Positions 1 to 7,408 of a stretch of DNA of 52,365 nucleotides are shown here, in pieces. The notes below the pieces were generated by a model. It was not told the origin of the DNA. It ran no database searches and saw only the letters and a list, made by a program, of their open reading frames with translations. Source of the stretch: Bacteroidales bacterium (lineage in GTDB: Bacteria; Bacteroidota; Bacteroidia; Bacteroidales; UBA932); assembly GCA_017615065.1 (NCBI GenBank), contig JAGAAY010000054.1, positions 1-52,365 on the forward strand. Reading direction: 5' to 3'. Position numbers and translations under genes: made by a program. Every line of letters begins with the position of its first letter. The stretch's first letter is position 1.

Positions 1-1
1 A

Positions 2-1039
2 CATATCGCCGAGGAACTGCTGGAGGCCGGCGTGGTGATCAAGCCCGCCTTCTGCGGCCCCTGCTTCGGCGCCGGCGACGTGCCTTCCAACAACGGTCTT
101 TCCATCCGCCACACCACCCGCAACTTCCCCAACCGTGAAGGCTCCAAGCCCGGTCAGGGACAGATTTCGATGGTGGCGCTGATGGATGCCCGCAGCATAG
201 CGGCAACGGCTGCCAACGGCGGCGTAATTACCGCGGCCACCGACATCGACTATACCGACAACCACAAGCCTTATGTGTTTGACGGCCATATCTACGAGAA
301 GCGCATCTACCAGGGATTCGGCAAGGCCGATCCTTCCGTGGAGCTCCGTTACGGCCCCAATATCAAGGACTGGCCCGTGATGCCCGCGATGAGCGAGAAC
401 ATGATGCTTGAACTTGCCGCCGTGATTCACGATCCCGTGACCACCACCGATGAACTTATCCCTTCGGGCGAGACTTCCAGCTACCGTTCCAACCCGCTCA
501 AGCTCTCAGAGTTCGCCCTCAGCCGCCGCGTTCCCGAATACGTGGGCCGCAGCAAGAGGATCCAGGCGGAGGACAGGGACCGTCGCGCAGGCGTGATTTC
601 CGAAAGCCTGGGCAAGGCGCTGGAAGTGGCGGATGCATCGGCCTCCAATACTTCGCTGGGCTCCTGCGTATTCGCCCGCAAACCCGGTGACGGCAGCGCC
701 CGCGAGCAGGCAGCATCGTGCCAGAAGGTTCTTGGCGGCGACGCCAACATCTGCTACGAGTACGCCACCAAGCGCTATCGCTCGAACTGCATCAACTGGG
801 GCATCGTCCCGTTCACCATCGACCCGGAAACCCCCTTCGACTACGAAGTGGGCGACTATATCTTCGTCCCCGGCATCCGCAAAGCCATTCTGGAGGGCCA
901 GGAAGAGATCGATGCGCAGGTAATCACCCGCTCCGGCAAATGCATCCCCATCCACCTCTACTTCCGCGGCCTCACCCCCGCCGAAAGAGAGATTTTAGCC
1001 GATGGTTGTCTTATGAATTTTTATAAAAACCATAAATAG
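2..1039 (+). CDS. Aconitase-family hydratase, C-terminal part (5' truncated by window edge)
   Basis: The reading frame is open from base 2, so the gene begins before the window and only about the last 345 residues are present. The GTG at base 32 is internal. Visible aconitase-family features are a CGPCFGAGD segment near the start, in the position of the Fe-S cluster CGPC loop, then an SIRHTTRNFPNREGS stretch like the NRNF region of aconitases. The C-terminal swivel domain has KPGDGSAREQAA, matching the GEGSSREHAA substrate-binding segment, and YRSNCINWGIVPF. It ends 120 nt before icd, and aconitase next to isocitrate dehydrogenase is a common Bacteroidales arrangement. The likely role is therefore citrate-isocitrate isomerisation in the TCA cycle. 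A paralogous hydratase of another specificity cannot be excluded without the N-terminal half. Confidence 0.85.
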   Translation, partial: HIAEELLEAGVVIKPAFCGPCFGAGDVPSNNGLSIRHTTRNFPNREGSKPGQGQISMVALMDARSIAATAANGGVITAATDIDYTDNHKPYVFDGHIYEKRIYQGFGKADPSVELRYGPNIKDWPVMPAMSENMMLELAAVIHDPVTTTDELIPSGETSSYRSNPLKLSEFALSRRVPEYVGRSKRIQAEDRDRRAGVISESLGKALEVADASASNTSLGSCVFARKPGDGSAREQAASCQKVLGGDANICYEYATKRYRSNCINWGIVPFTIDPETPFDYEVGDYIFVPGIRKAILEGQEEIDAQVITRSGKCIPIHLYFRGLTPAEREILADGCLMNFYKNHK

Positions 1040-1071
1040 AAGTGTGGGGTTTAATGTAGTACAGGACAGTA

Positions 1072-1121
1072 CTGGACAAAAGTTTTTTTGGCATTTTCAG
1101 ACAAAAAAACTTTTAGTCCAG
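1072..1121. repeat. Long AT-rich inverted repeat between hydratase and icd
   Basis: Left arm 1072-1090 (CTGGACAAAAGTTTTTTTG) and right arm 1102-1121 pair over 19 bp with one extra A in the right arm; the loop is 11 nt. A near-tandem 10-mer (AGTACAGGAC then AGTACTGGAC, 1058-1077) overlaps its left edge. There is no T-run directly after the stem, so it is not a classical terminator. It could be an attenuating or mRNA-processing hairpin controlling icd relative to the upstream hydratase. Confidence 0.6.
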
Positions 1122-1159
1122 ACTGGCCACAAGACGGAATGTTTTGATAATAGTATAAT

Positions 1160-2371
1160 ATGAAAAAGATTAAAATGACGACGCCGCTGGTCGAAATGGA
1201 CGGCGACGAAATGACCAGGATCCTTTGGAAGATGATCAAGGATGAACTTATCCTTCCCTTCGTGGACCTTAAGACCGAATACTACGACCTGGGCCTCCCT
1301 TACCGCGACAAGACCTCCGACCAGGTTACCATCGACAGTGCAAACGCCACCAAGAAATACGGCGTTGCCGTGAAGTGCGCCACCATTACCCCTAATGTGC
1401 AGCGCATGAGCGAGTACAACCTGCACCAGATGTGGAAGAGCCCCAACGGCACCATCCGCGCCATGCTGGACGGCACCGTGTTCCGCACACCCATCACCAT
1501 CCCTTCGATCCACCCCGCAGTGAAGTTCTGGAAGAAACCCATCACCATCGCCCGTCACGCCTATGGCGACGTTTACCGCGACGTTGAGATCCAGACCCAC
1601 GAGCCCGGCGTGGCCAAACTGGTGTTCGAAGGTGCCTCCGGCGAGAGGATCGAGGAAGTTATCCACGAGTTCTCCGGCCCCGGCGTCATCGAAGGCATGC
1701 ACAATACCGATGCATCCATCCGCAGCTTCGCCCACTCCTGCTTCAAGTACGCCCTGGATACGAAGCAAACCCTGTGGTTCGCCACCAAGGACACCATCTC
1801 CAAGAAGTACGACGGCCGCTTCAAGGCTATCTTCGAGGAGGTTTATGAGTCGGATTACAAGGAAGCCTTCGAGGCCGCCGGCATCGAGTACTTCTACACG
1901 CTCATCGACGACGCCGTAGCACGCGTAATGCGTTCCGAGGGCGGCTTCATCTGGGCCTGCAAGAACTACGACGGCGACGTGATGTCCGACATGGTATCTA
2001 CCGCTTTCGGCTCCCTGGCTATGATGACTTCAGTGCTGGTTTCCCCGGACGGCAAGTACGAGTACGAGGCTGCCCACGGCACCGTTACCCGTCACTACTA
2101 CAAGTACCTGAAGGGCGAGGAAACATCCACCAACCCCATGGCAACCATCTTCGCCTGGAGCGGCGCATTCCGCAAGAGGGGAGAACTGGACAACTTGCCT
2201 GAGCTGGTGAACTACGCCAATCAGCTCGAACAGGCCTGCTTCGACACCCTCAACGAGGGTCTCGAGACCAAGGATCTGGTGAACCTTTCCGAGGGCATCA
2301 CTCCCAAGGGACTCACCTCGCTGCAGTTCCTGCAGGAGATCCGCGCCCGCCTGGAGAAACGCCTGGCGTAA
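1160..2371 (+). CDS. icd: NADP-dependent isocitrate dehydrogenase, eukaryote-like type
   Basis: Oxidatively decarboxylates isocitrate to 2-oxoglutarate with NADP in the TCA cycle; cytoplasmic. The 403-residue protein has the length and sequence character of the IDH1/IDH2-like class (roughly 400-415 aa) rather than the E. coli type. Landmarks are [15 protein letters not shown] at the N-terminus, [10 protein letters not shown], the substrate loop [17 protein letters not shown], and [17 protein letters not shown] near the C-terminus, which precedes the NADP-binding part. The start is the ATG after an AT-rich leader; I see no convincing TAnnTTTG box close by. It follows the aconitase-like gene and may share its transcript across the 1072-1121 hairpin. 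Its stop lies 3 nt from the stop of the convergent dehydrogenase gene. Confidence 0.97.
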   Translation: MKKIKMTTPLVEMDGDEMTRILWKMIKDELILPFVDLKTEYYDLGLPYRDKTSDQVTIDSANATKKYGVAVKCATITPNVQRMSEYNLHQMWKSPNGTIRAMLDGTVFRTPITIPSIHPAVKFWKKPITIARHAYGDVYRDVEIQTHEPGVAKLVFEGASGERIEEVIHEFSGPGVIEGMHNTDASIRSFAHSCFKYALDTKQTLWFATKDTISKKYDGRFKAIFEEVYESDYKEAFEAAGIEYFYTLIDDAVARVMRSEGGFIWACKNYDGDVMSDMVSTAFGSLAMMTSVLVSPDGKYEYEAAHGTVTRHYYKYLKGEETSTNPMATIFAWSGAFRKRGELDNLPELVNYANQLEQACFDTLNEGLETKDLVNLSEGITPKGLTSLQFLQEIRARLEKRLA

Positions 2372-2374
2372 GGA

Positions 2375-3304
2375 TTACTTGAAATATTCGCGAATGTTGC
2401 GCGCCATCTCGGAAGCGAGACGGGCGCGCGCTTCGTTACTGGACCACGCTGTGTGGGGCGAGAAGATGACGCGTGAGGGGTCCTTGAGGTGCATGAGGGG
2501 GCTGGAGGCGGGGAGCGGCTCCTTTACGAAAACGTCCAGGGCGGCTCCGGCAAGGAGGCCTTCGTCAAGGGCGCGTGCAAGGTCTTCTTCCACGGCAATG
2601 CCGCCGCGGCCTGTGTTCACCAGGACTGCGGTGGGCTTCATTTTGAGGAAGCCTTCATAGCCGATGAGCCCGGCTGTGCGCTCGTTGTAGGGGGCATGGA
2701 TGCTTACGACATCGGCCTTTTCCAAAAGCTGGTCGATGCTTACCGAAGGATAGTCCTTGCAATGCGAAGTGCCGGAGGTGGAGTAGTAGATGACGTTCAT
2801 GCCGAAGCATTTGCCGATGGCGGCGACCTTCTGGCCGATGGCTCCCATGCCGATGATGCCCAGGGTTTTGCCGGCGAGCTCCGTGAAGGGATGGCCGGCG
2901 TCCACGTGGATGCGGCCCTGCGCATATACGCCCGACTTGACGTAATTGTCATAGTGGAAGGCGCGGCCGGTGAGGTTGAGGATGTGCATCCAGGTGAGCT
3001 GTGCTACGGAATCCGTGGAATATGCGGCAACGTTTCGGACGGCCACGCCCCTTTCCGTGCACAGGGGTACGTCGATGTTGTTGATGCCGGTGCCGGCCTC
3101 GCAGATGAGCTTGAGCCTGGGGGCGGCATCCAGGAAGGGGGCGTTCACGATTATTTTGTTGAGGATGGCGACATCGGCCTCCTTCACCCGTTCGCGGGCC
3201 TGCTCAGGGGTGGAATCCGGATAGCATGTGAGTTCTCCCAGGGCGGAGATTTCGTCCATCGGCGTGCTGCCCATCGTGGCGGCGTCAAGGAATACGATAC
3301 GCAT
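2375..3304 (-). CDS. D-2-hydroxyacid dehydrogenase (glycerate/phosphoglycerate dehydrogenase-like)
   Basis: NAD(P)-dependent oxidoreductase of the D-2-hydroxyacid family, 309 aa. The Rossmann glycine motif is GMGAIG in the middle of the protein. Catalytic residues can be placed: Arg in NTGRGG, Glu in VKEPLP and the His-Trp pair in SPHTAW. It lacks the C-terminal ACT or ASB regulatory domain of full-length SerA, so glycerate, hydroxypyruvate or another 2-keto acid is as likely a substrate as 3-phosphoglycerate. I chose the ATG at 3304 because the upstream TTG at 3325 lies inside the TAAATTTG promoter box. It is transcribed divergently from the unknown gene at 3358 and convergently with icd. 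Confidence 0.9.
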   Translation of the reverse strand: MRIVFLDAATMGSTPMDEISALGELTCYPDSTPEQARERVKEADVAILNKIIVNAPFLDAAPRLKLICEAGTGINNIDVPLCTERGVAVRNVAAYSTDSVAQLTWMHILNLTGRAFHYDNYVKSGVYAQGRIHVDAGHPFTELAGKTLGIIGMGAIGQKVAAIGKCFGMNVIYYSTSGTSHCKDYPSVSIDQLLEKADVVSIHAPYNERTAGLIGYEGFLKMKPTAVLVNTGRGGIAVEEDLARALDEGLLAGAALDVFVKEPLPASSPLMHLKDPSRVIFSPHTAWSSNEARARLASEMARNIREYFK

Positions 3305-3322
3305 ATTTTCAGTCGATTTGCA

Positions 3323-3330
3323 CAAATTTA
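3323..3330 (-). promoter_or_regulatory. Bacteroidetes -7 box (TAAATTTG) for the 2-hydroxyacid dehydrogenase
   Basis: On the minus strand the box matches TAnnTTTG exactly and ends 18 nt before the ATG at 3304, implying a leader of about a dozen bases. It is one half of a divergent promoter pair only 53 nt wide. Confidence 0.6.
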
Positions 3331-3334
3331 GGGA

Positions 3335-3342
3335 TAATTTTG
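3335..3342 (+). promoter_or_regulatory. Bacteroidetes -7 box (TAATTTTG) for the 3358 gene
   Basis: Plus-strand match to TAnnTTTG, 15 nt before the ATG at 3358. It lies 4 nt from the divergent minus-strand box at 3323-3330, so the two promoters probably compete for polymerase. Confidence 0.55.
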
Positions 3343-3357
3343 TAAATTTACGCCCTC

Positions 3358-3885
3358 ATGGACGAATTTCTGAGGCATATAAGCGAGGCCGTTACGCGCC
3401 GTCGGGGAATTCTGAGCCCGGACAAGGACTGGTGCGCCATCGGCGGAGACCTGCTCCTGCATCCGGAGGAGGCGGCATCGCTGTTCGTGACTCCGCTGCC
3501 GGACTTCAAGGCCGCGGTGACGGCGGAGGCATCGGCCCGGAAATTCGCCGCTAAGCGCTACTGCAAGCAGCTTTATACTCCCGACAGCGATCCTCTTCTT
3601 GCCGATGCCATCGCGGATTTAACCTACGCGCAGGAGACACGTCTTAAGCTCCGGGATCCTTTGCGTCCGGACGATGAGGTGCGCGAGAATGCATCGTCCT
3701 TCATCCTTGCGGTGTATACGCTGATGGCTATGGTAATGCACAGGCGCACGGACTATGAGGCGCTGTACTGCGCGGCACTGTCCAATTTTTATGATCTTTT
3801 GAGCGCCCGTGGAGTGAGGCAGGTGTATGACACTGCGTGGCCCGGGCGATACTCCGCCACTGAAATCTTTTATCCTCTTGGCTGA
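3358..3885 (+). CDS. Hypothetical protein, translationally coupled to MgtC-like protein
   Basis: I do not recognise this 175-residue protein. It has no signal peptide and no clear membrane segment, apart from one moderately hydrophobic stretch (SSFILAVYTLMAMVM, about residues 118-132) that could be a buried helix. It is rich in charged residues and arginine and probably cytoplasmic. The start is the ATG 15 nt after a TAATTTTG promoter box. Its TGA stop shares one base with the ATG of the next gene (TGATG), so the two are almost certainly co-translated and may act together. I would not guess a function beyond that. Confidence 0.75.
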   Translation: MDEFLRHISEAVTRRRGILSPDKDWCAIGGDLLLHPEEAASLFVTPLPDFKAAVTAEASARKFAAKRYCKQLYTPDSDPLLADAIADLTYAQETRLKLRDPLRPDDEVRENASSFILAVYTLMAMVMHRRTDYEALYCAALSNFYDLLSARGVRQVYDTAWPGRYSATEIFYPLG

Positions 3886-4505
3886 TGGACTGGAATCTTA
3901 TCTTACGGCTTGTCATAGCCGGGCTGCTTGGCGGGCTCGTGGGCCTGGAGCGTGAACTCCGCGCAAAGGAGGCGGGTCTTCGCACCCACTTTATCGTGGC
4001 TTTGGGCAGCGCCCTGTTCATGATTATTTCGCAGTATGCTTTTGGCAGCGCCCAGCACGATGCGGCCAGGGTTGCCGCACAGGTGGTGTCCGGTATCGGC
4101 TTCATCGGCGCGGGTGTGATTATTTTCCAGAAGAATGCGGTTCGCGGTGTTACCACTGCTGCCGGTCTGTGGGTTGTGGCCGCCATCGGCCTTGCCTGCG
4201 GTGCCGGAATGTGGGAGGTGGCAGCTGCTACCACCATTCTCACGGTGATTTGCCTTGAGGCAGTGCATTTCGTTCACAAACGTTACGGGGAGAAGTTCGT
4301 GGAACTTCAGGCTGACTGCGCCTCGTCCGAGGATGTGCAGGCTGTGATAGCGGTTCTGAAGCAGAACGGAATACACGTGGAGAACTGGACCCTTTCCCGC
4401 GGCCGTGCCAGTTTCCAGATTCACGTACGCCAGGGAGTGTTCATCGAAACCCTTCCACGGCTCATGTCTTCAATGAAAAACCCCACGCTGGAACAGCTGG
4501 GGTAA
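3885..4505 (+). CDS. MgtC/SapB-family membrane protein
   Basis: Inner-membrane protein of 206 aa. The N-terminal 130 residues hold four hydrophobic segments with the MgtC signature: GLLGGLVGLERE in the first loop, RTHFIVALGSALFMI, GIGFIGAGVI and VRGVTTAAGLWVVAAIG. The remaining 75 residues are soluble and resemble the ACT-like tail seen in some MgtC/YhiD proteins. In Salmonella MgtC acts on the F-type ATPase and supports growth at low Mg2+, but most family members are uncharacterised, so no exact role is assigned. The start overlaps the stop of the upstream unknown gene by one base. Its end is 19 nt from the convergent gene at 4525. Confidence 0.92.
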   Translation: MDWNLILRLVIAGLLGGLVGLERELRAKEAGLRTHFIVALGSALFMIISQYAFGSAQHDAARVAAQVVSGIGFIGAGVIIFQKNAVRGVTTAAGLWVVAAIGLACGAGMWEVAAATTILTVICLEAVHFVHKRYGEKFVELQADCASSEDVQAVIAVLKQNGIHVENWTLSRGRASFQIHVRQGVFIETLPRLMSSMKNPTLEQLG

Positions 4506-4524
4506 TCCGGTTTCCGAGCTCAGT

Positions 4525-5052
4525 CTAAAACCTTAACGCCAGGCCCACTCCATTCTGCGTGGGACCCATCGTTATGTTCGGCTTGGGCGCATATCGGCGC
4601 GAATAATCGTCCATCATGTCGTCCAGGTCTTTGCGGCCTTTGACCCACAGGGGTATGCCCACGCCAAGTGAGGCGGCGGTTCCAATGAGACCAAGCGTAC
4701 CGAGAATCGCTCCGCCGGGATTGACTCCTCCAGAATAGCCTTCCATTCCGAGGTCGTCAGTTGCTCCAATCATCAAGCCTGCAAGGCCGACCAGTGCACA
4801 GGTGGGCGCTGACAGGGTTGTGAGCGAAATTCCCCAGAGCAAATTGCTGTTGGCCTTGCGGTAACGGCTGCCGTAAATCATGCTCATCTGATCGGTGAGG
4901 GGCATCATGTAGAACCAGTCGCCTGGTGAAGGAACAGTATAAATTGGGGAAATAGCTAGTGGCTGTGGATCGTTGTTTCCACTATAGTCCTGAGCCCTGA
5001 GGCCTCCCGCCAACGCAAGGAGCGCCACGACAGATATCAATGCTTTTTTCAT
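4525..5052 (-). CDS. Small exported protein with hydrophobic segments, unknown function
   Basis: 175 aa. The N-terminus is a clear signal peptide (MKKALISVVALLALAGGLRA, cleavage likely before QDYSG). The mature part has two glycine- and alanine-rich hydrophobic stretches (about residues 84-96 and 110-133) separated by a polar loop, and ends in VGLALRF. An aromatic terminal residue of this kind is common in outer-membrane proteins. It could be an outer-membrane-associated or membrane-inserted protein; no named family is recognised. The gene is convergent with the MgtC-like gene. An 88-nt double-hairpin repeat lies 44 nt upstream of its start. Confidence 0.75.
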   Translation of the reverse strand: MKKALISVVALLALAGGLRAQDYSGNNDPQPLAISPIYTVPSPGDWFYMMPLTDQMSMIYGSRYRKANSNLLWGISLTTLSAPTCALVGLAGLMIGATDDLGMEGYSGGVNPGGAILGTLGLIGTAASLGVGIPLWVKGRKDLDDMMDDYSRRYAPKPNITMGPTQNGVGLALRF

Positions 5053-5096
5053 ATGCGGTTATTTGCCATATTATGCTCCAAATTCTGTGCCCTGGT

Positions 5097-5184
5097 GCTC
5101 CCGAAGGTACATTGCTCGGCACCTTCGGGAGCATTTTGGGCCGTTTTTGCTCCTGAAGGTACATGGCTAGGCACCTTCGGGAGC
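5097..5184. repeat. 88-nt double-hairpin repeat, copy A
   Basis: Two hairpin units in direct orientation. Unit 1 (5097-5132) has arms GCTCCCGAAGGT and ACCTTCGGGAGC, a perfect 12-bp stem with a 12-nt loop. Unit 2 (5149-5184) has GCTCCTGAAGGT and ACCTTCGGGAGC with a 12-nt loop. The 16-nt spacer is ATTTTGGGCCGTTTTT. A second copy of the same length and layout is at 47656-47743. Here the element lies between two divergently transcribed genes, so it is not downstream of any stop codon. The intergenic region 5053-5241 holds this element and the next gene's promoter. Confidence 0.85.
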
Positions 5185-5225
5185 ACCAATGATTTCAGGG
5201 GGCGTGATTAGTAAGGAAAATTTCG

Positions 5226-5233
5226 TAAATTTG
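5226..5233 (+). promoter_or_regulatory. Bacteroidetes -7 box (TAAATTTG) for the 5242 gene
   Basis: Exact TAnnTTTG match ending 8 nt before the ATG at 5242. With transcription normally starting about 7 nt downstream of this box, the mRNA is probably leaderless. This also rules out the in-frame GTG at 5233, which would be inside the promoter. Confidence 0.6.
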
Positions 5234-5241
5234 TGGGAAGT

Positions 5242-5937
5242 ATGGCGGCAAGCAGGAAATACGGGACGTGCTTTTTTGAGCAGTACGCGCAGATTACGCT
5301 GTGCGAGCTGCTGGGAAGCGAGTTTGAGTGCCTGGTGAACAGGGACAGGCCGGATTTGCAGTCGGAGGGGAGTGATGCCATCGGCATTGAGGTCACGAGG
5401 GCGATGGAGGAGAGTCGCAAGGCGGAACAGGAACTGTTGAAGGATGTGGCGGGAATCACCGCGGGAAACGGCAATGGCACCGGCAGGGGAGAGGACGACA
5501 TCACTGCTCTTGAGTTTGCCGATGAAATCAATAACATCCTGGAGTACGGTTATGCCTATGGACTCAAGGGGGGCAAGCTCATCGGCCTGAAGGAGTTGCC
5601 GTACTGGTCAATGGCGATGCCGCTCAAGCGTATACTGGAAAGCAAGGTGCAGAAGGTGGGGAACGGTTTCTACGGCCATTTCCGCAAGATGGGCCTGTAC
5701 GTGTTCTGCAAAGATAACCTCGAGGAAATGGACGCATTCGGCGCAATGAGCTACACCATCGGCCTCCAGAAATACCTGGACAACCGTTTCAACCGTCTGT
5801 ATCTGGCCGATCCCGACGATCTCTTCGTCTGCAATCTGGACGACGGCCTCAGCGACAGTTCCCGTCTGTGCCGCTATCCCATCTCCCAGGAGCTTCGCCG
5901 CTCCATTTACCTCGAAGCCGTGAGGAAACAGATCTAG
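5242..5937 (+). CDS. Hypothetical protein, possible nuclease-like N-terminal motif
   Basis: 231 aa, soluble, no signal peptide. I cannot name a family with confidence. An N-terminal segment (about residues 30-52) carries RPDL followed about a dozen residues later by IGIEVT. The spacing of an acidic residue on one strand and Glu on the next resembles the core of PD-(D/E)xK nuclease-like folds, though the usual Lys is Thr here. The C-terminal half is alpha/beta-like (LYVFCKDN, LYLADPDDLFVCNL). The start is the ATG just after the promoter box. The stop shares bases (CTAG) with the convergent GNAT gene. The nuclease idea is inference only. Confidence 0.7.
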   Translation: MAASRKYGTCFFEQYAQITLCELLGSEFECLVNRDRPDLQSEGSDAIGIEVTRAMEESRKAEQELLKDVAGITAGNGNGTGRGEDDITALEFADEINNILEYGYAYGLKGGKLIGLKELPYWSMAMPLKRILESKVQKVGNGFYGHFRKMGLYVFCKDNLEEMDAFGAMSYTIGLQKYLDNRFNRLYLADPDDLFVCNLDDGLSDSSRLCRYPISQELRRSIYLEAVRKQI

Positions 5938-6398
5938 TCCAGCAGGAGTTCCATTGAGGTGTACTGGGGAGTCATGCCCATTGCGGCGTAAAAGGCGGCG
6001 GCGCCGGGGTTGCATTCCCACACGTGCAATGTGATGTTATGGCAGCCGTGGCCGATGGCGTAGGATTTTACGTGCCGGAACAGGGATTTGCCGATGTGGC
6101 GGCCGCGGGCGGCGGCATCGACACATAAGTCATCGACATATAAGGTGGTCAGAGGCTTAAGGCTGCCGCTGCACTGATGCTCCAATGCGCAGAATGCGTA
6201 TCCCAGCACCAAACCGTTTTCCTCGTACACGAATACTGGCGTGTCCGGATTCCGGAAGATGGCCAGAAGTTCATCGTCAGTGTACTTTTTGCCCTCCGCC
6301 CGGAAGAGGTCCGGCCGGCCTTCGTGATGCACATGCAGCACCTGCCTAAGCAGGCTGTTCACTGCATCCAGGTCTTTTGGCTCCGCTAAACGTATCAT
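5934..6398 (-). CDS. GNAT-family N-acetyltransferase
   Basis: 154 aa, a single GNAT domain. Motif A, which binds the pyrophosphate of acetyl-CoA, is visible as VDDLCVDAAARGRHIGKSLF (R-x-x-I-G-K in place of R/QxxGxG/A). It is followed by the C-terminal NPGAAAFYAAMGM segment typical of the family. The substrate cannot be told from sequence: a small molecule, amino acid or protein N-terminus are all possible. The start ATG lies 7 nt after a minus-strand TATATTTG box, so the transcript is probably leaderless. It is convergent with and overlaps the stop of the upstream hypothetical gene, and divergent from the PrsW-like gene. Confidence 0.9.
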   Translation of the reverse strand: MIRLAEPKDLDAVNSLLRQVLHVHHEGRPDLFRAEGKKYTDDELLAIFRNPDTPVFVYEENGLVLGYAFCALEHQCSGSLKPLTTLYVDDLCVDAAARGRHIGKSLFRHVKSYAIGHGCHNITLHVWECNPGAAAFYAAMGMTPQYTSMELLLD

Positions 6399-6405
6399 AC
6401 TCCCG

Positions 6406-6413
6406 CAAATATA
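6406..6413 (-). promoter_or_regulatory. Bacteroidetes -7 box (TATATTTG) for the GNAT gene
   Basis: Minus-strand TAnnTTTG match, 7 nt from the ATG at 6398, predicting a leaderless mRNA. Confidence 0.55.
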
Positions 6414-6472
6414 GTGGAAAACTTGGAAAAATGTAAAATTGTGGCGTACTTTGGGAAGAGAAAGACGAGCTT

Positions 6473-7291
6473 ATGGTAATGATACTCATCGCGGCGGTTT
6501 TGCCGGCTTTGGTCCTTATATATTTTATATATAGGAAAGACAAGTTCCGTAAGGAGCCCACGGGGATGCTGCTCAAGGGGTTCGGGTTCGGGGCGCTGTC
6601 GGCGCTGGCGTCGTTCCTGATTTCCCTGCCGCTGGGCGTGATGGGGTTCTATCCTGCGGAGGCAACAACCGCGGCCGGGCATATAAGCACGGCGCTGTTT
6701 GCTGCGGCGGTTCCGGAGGAGCTGGCCAAGCTGCTCATGCTCTGGCTGCTGCTCCGCCACTGCAAGGACTTCGACGAGTATGTGGACGGAATCGTGTACG
6801 CCGTGTGTGTCGGCATGGGGTTCGCCGCTCTGGAGAATGTCATGTACCTGTTCTCCAATTCGCAGAACTGGGCCGCGGTTGGCGCAATGCGCGCACTGTG
6901 CTCCGTGCCGGGGCACTTCTTCTTCGCCGTGATGATGGGCTTCTTCTACTCCAAAGCCATGCTTGGGGATCCTGCAAAGCGCAAGTCCAACATGTGGCTG
7001 GCCGCCCTGGTGCCCATCGCCCTGCATGCCGCCTTTGACGCGCTGCTGATGCTCACGGGGCTTGGCGCCGGCATCATCGGCACATGCATTCTCCTCTTCA
7101 TCGGCCTATATGCATATATGGCATTTACCGCCCGGAAACGCTATAAGGAGCATCTCGCCATAGACGAAGTTGCGAAAAAGGTGGATGACACCATAGCCGC
7201 AGAACTGGCCGATGCCGCCGACGGCAAGCGGGACAATCCTGTGGGCGACGTTATCTACCTGCCGAAAAACCTGCCAGAGGACAAGGCGTAG
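6473..7291 (+). CDS. PrsW-family intramembrane metalloprotease
   Basis: Polytopic inner-membrane protein, 272 aa with about seven or eight hydrophobic segments. Family motifs are in order: the N-terminal YFIYRKDKFRKEP segment, the putative metal-site PEELAKL (EExxK type) near residue 80, FAALENVMYLF near 118, PGHFFFAVMMGFFY near 144 and ALHAAFDALLML near 181. In Bacillus PrsW makes the first cut in an anti-sigma factor, but most homologues have unknown substrates and no anti-sigma gene is nearby. The C-terminal 50 residues are soluble and charged. Starts at ATG 6473 or 6479 cannot be separated. A near-match box (GTACTTTG, one base short) lies at 6446-6453. Confidence 0.9.
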   Translation: MVMILIAAVLPALVLIYFIYRKDKFRKEPTGMLLKGFGFGALSALASFLISLPLGVMGFYPAEATTAAGHISTALFAAAVPEELAKLLMLWLLLRHCKDFDEYVDGIVYAVCVGMGFAALENVMYLFSNSQNWAAVGAMRALCSVPGHFFFAVMMGFFYSKAMLGDPAKRKSNMWLAALVPIALHAAFDALLMLTGLGAGIIGTCILLFIGLYAYMAFTARKRYKEHLAIDEVAKKVDDTIAAELADAADGKRDNPVGDVIYLPKNLPEDKA

Positions 7292-7330
7292 CGGCAAATC
7301 ACAAAAAAAATGAAAAAATCTGTAAAATAA

Positions 7331-7361
7331 TTTGCAGATTAAAATTTTTGTCTTACCTTTG
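7331..7361 (+). promoter_or_regulatory. Promoter of the PspC-ABC-GntR operon
   Basis: TTTG (7331-7334), 19 nt, then TACCTTTG (7354-7361), the full Bacteroidetes -33/-7 pattern. It is followed immediately by the palindrome at 7364-7385, which would cover the transcription start. Confidence 0.75.
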
Positions 7362-7363
7362 CA

Positions 7364-7385
7364 GTGTACTAATAAACTAGTACAC
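7364..7385. promoter_or_regulatory. Palindromic operator, probable YtrA-type GntR binding site
   Basis: Perfect inverted repeat GTGTACTA-N6-TAGTACAC at the predicted transcription start of the operon that encodes a small GntR regulator as its last gene. As known for Bacillus subtilis YtrA, the site is an AGTGTA/TACACT inverted repeat with a spacer of about 13 nt; here AGTGTA and TACACC are 12 nt apart. Position and symmetry support autorepression of the operon. Confidence 0.75.
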
Positions 7386-7408
7386 CAAAAACATAAAAAT
7401 CTTGGGTT

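Noticed and set aside
4982..5164. 60-codon frame across double-hairpin copy A
   Set aside because: It is created by reading through the repeat arms and the signal peptide region of the minus-strand gene in another frame.
5097..5184. Interpreting the double hairpin simply as a terminator
   Set aside because: In this copy both flanking genes start beside it, so no transcript ends there; termination remains possible only for copy B.
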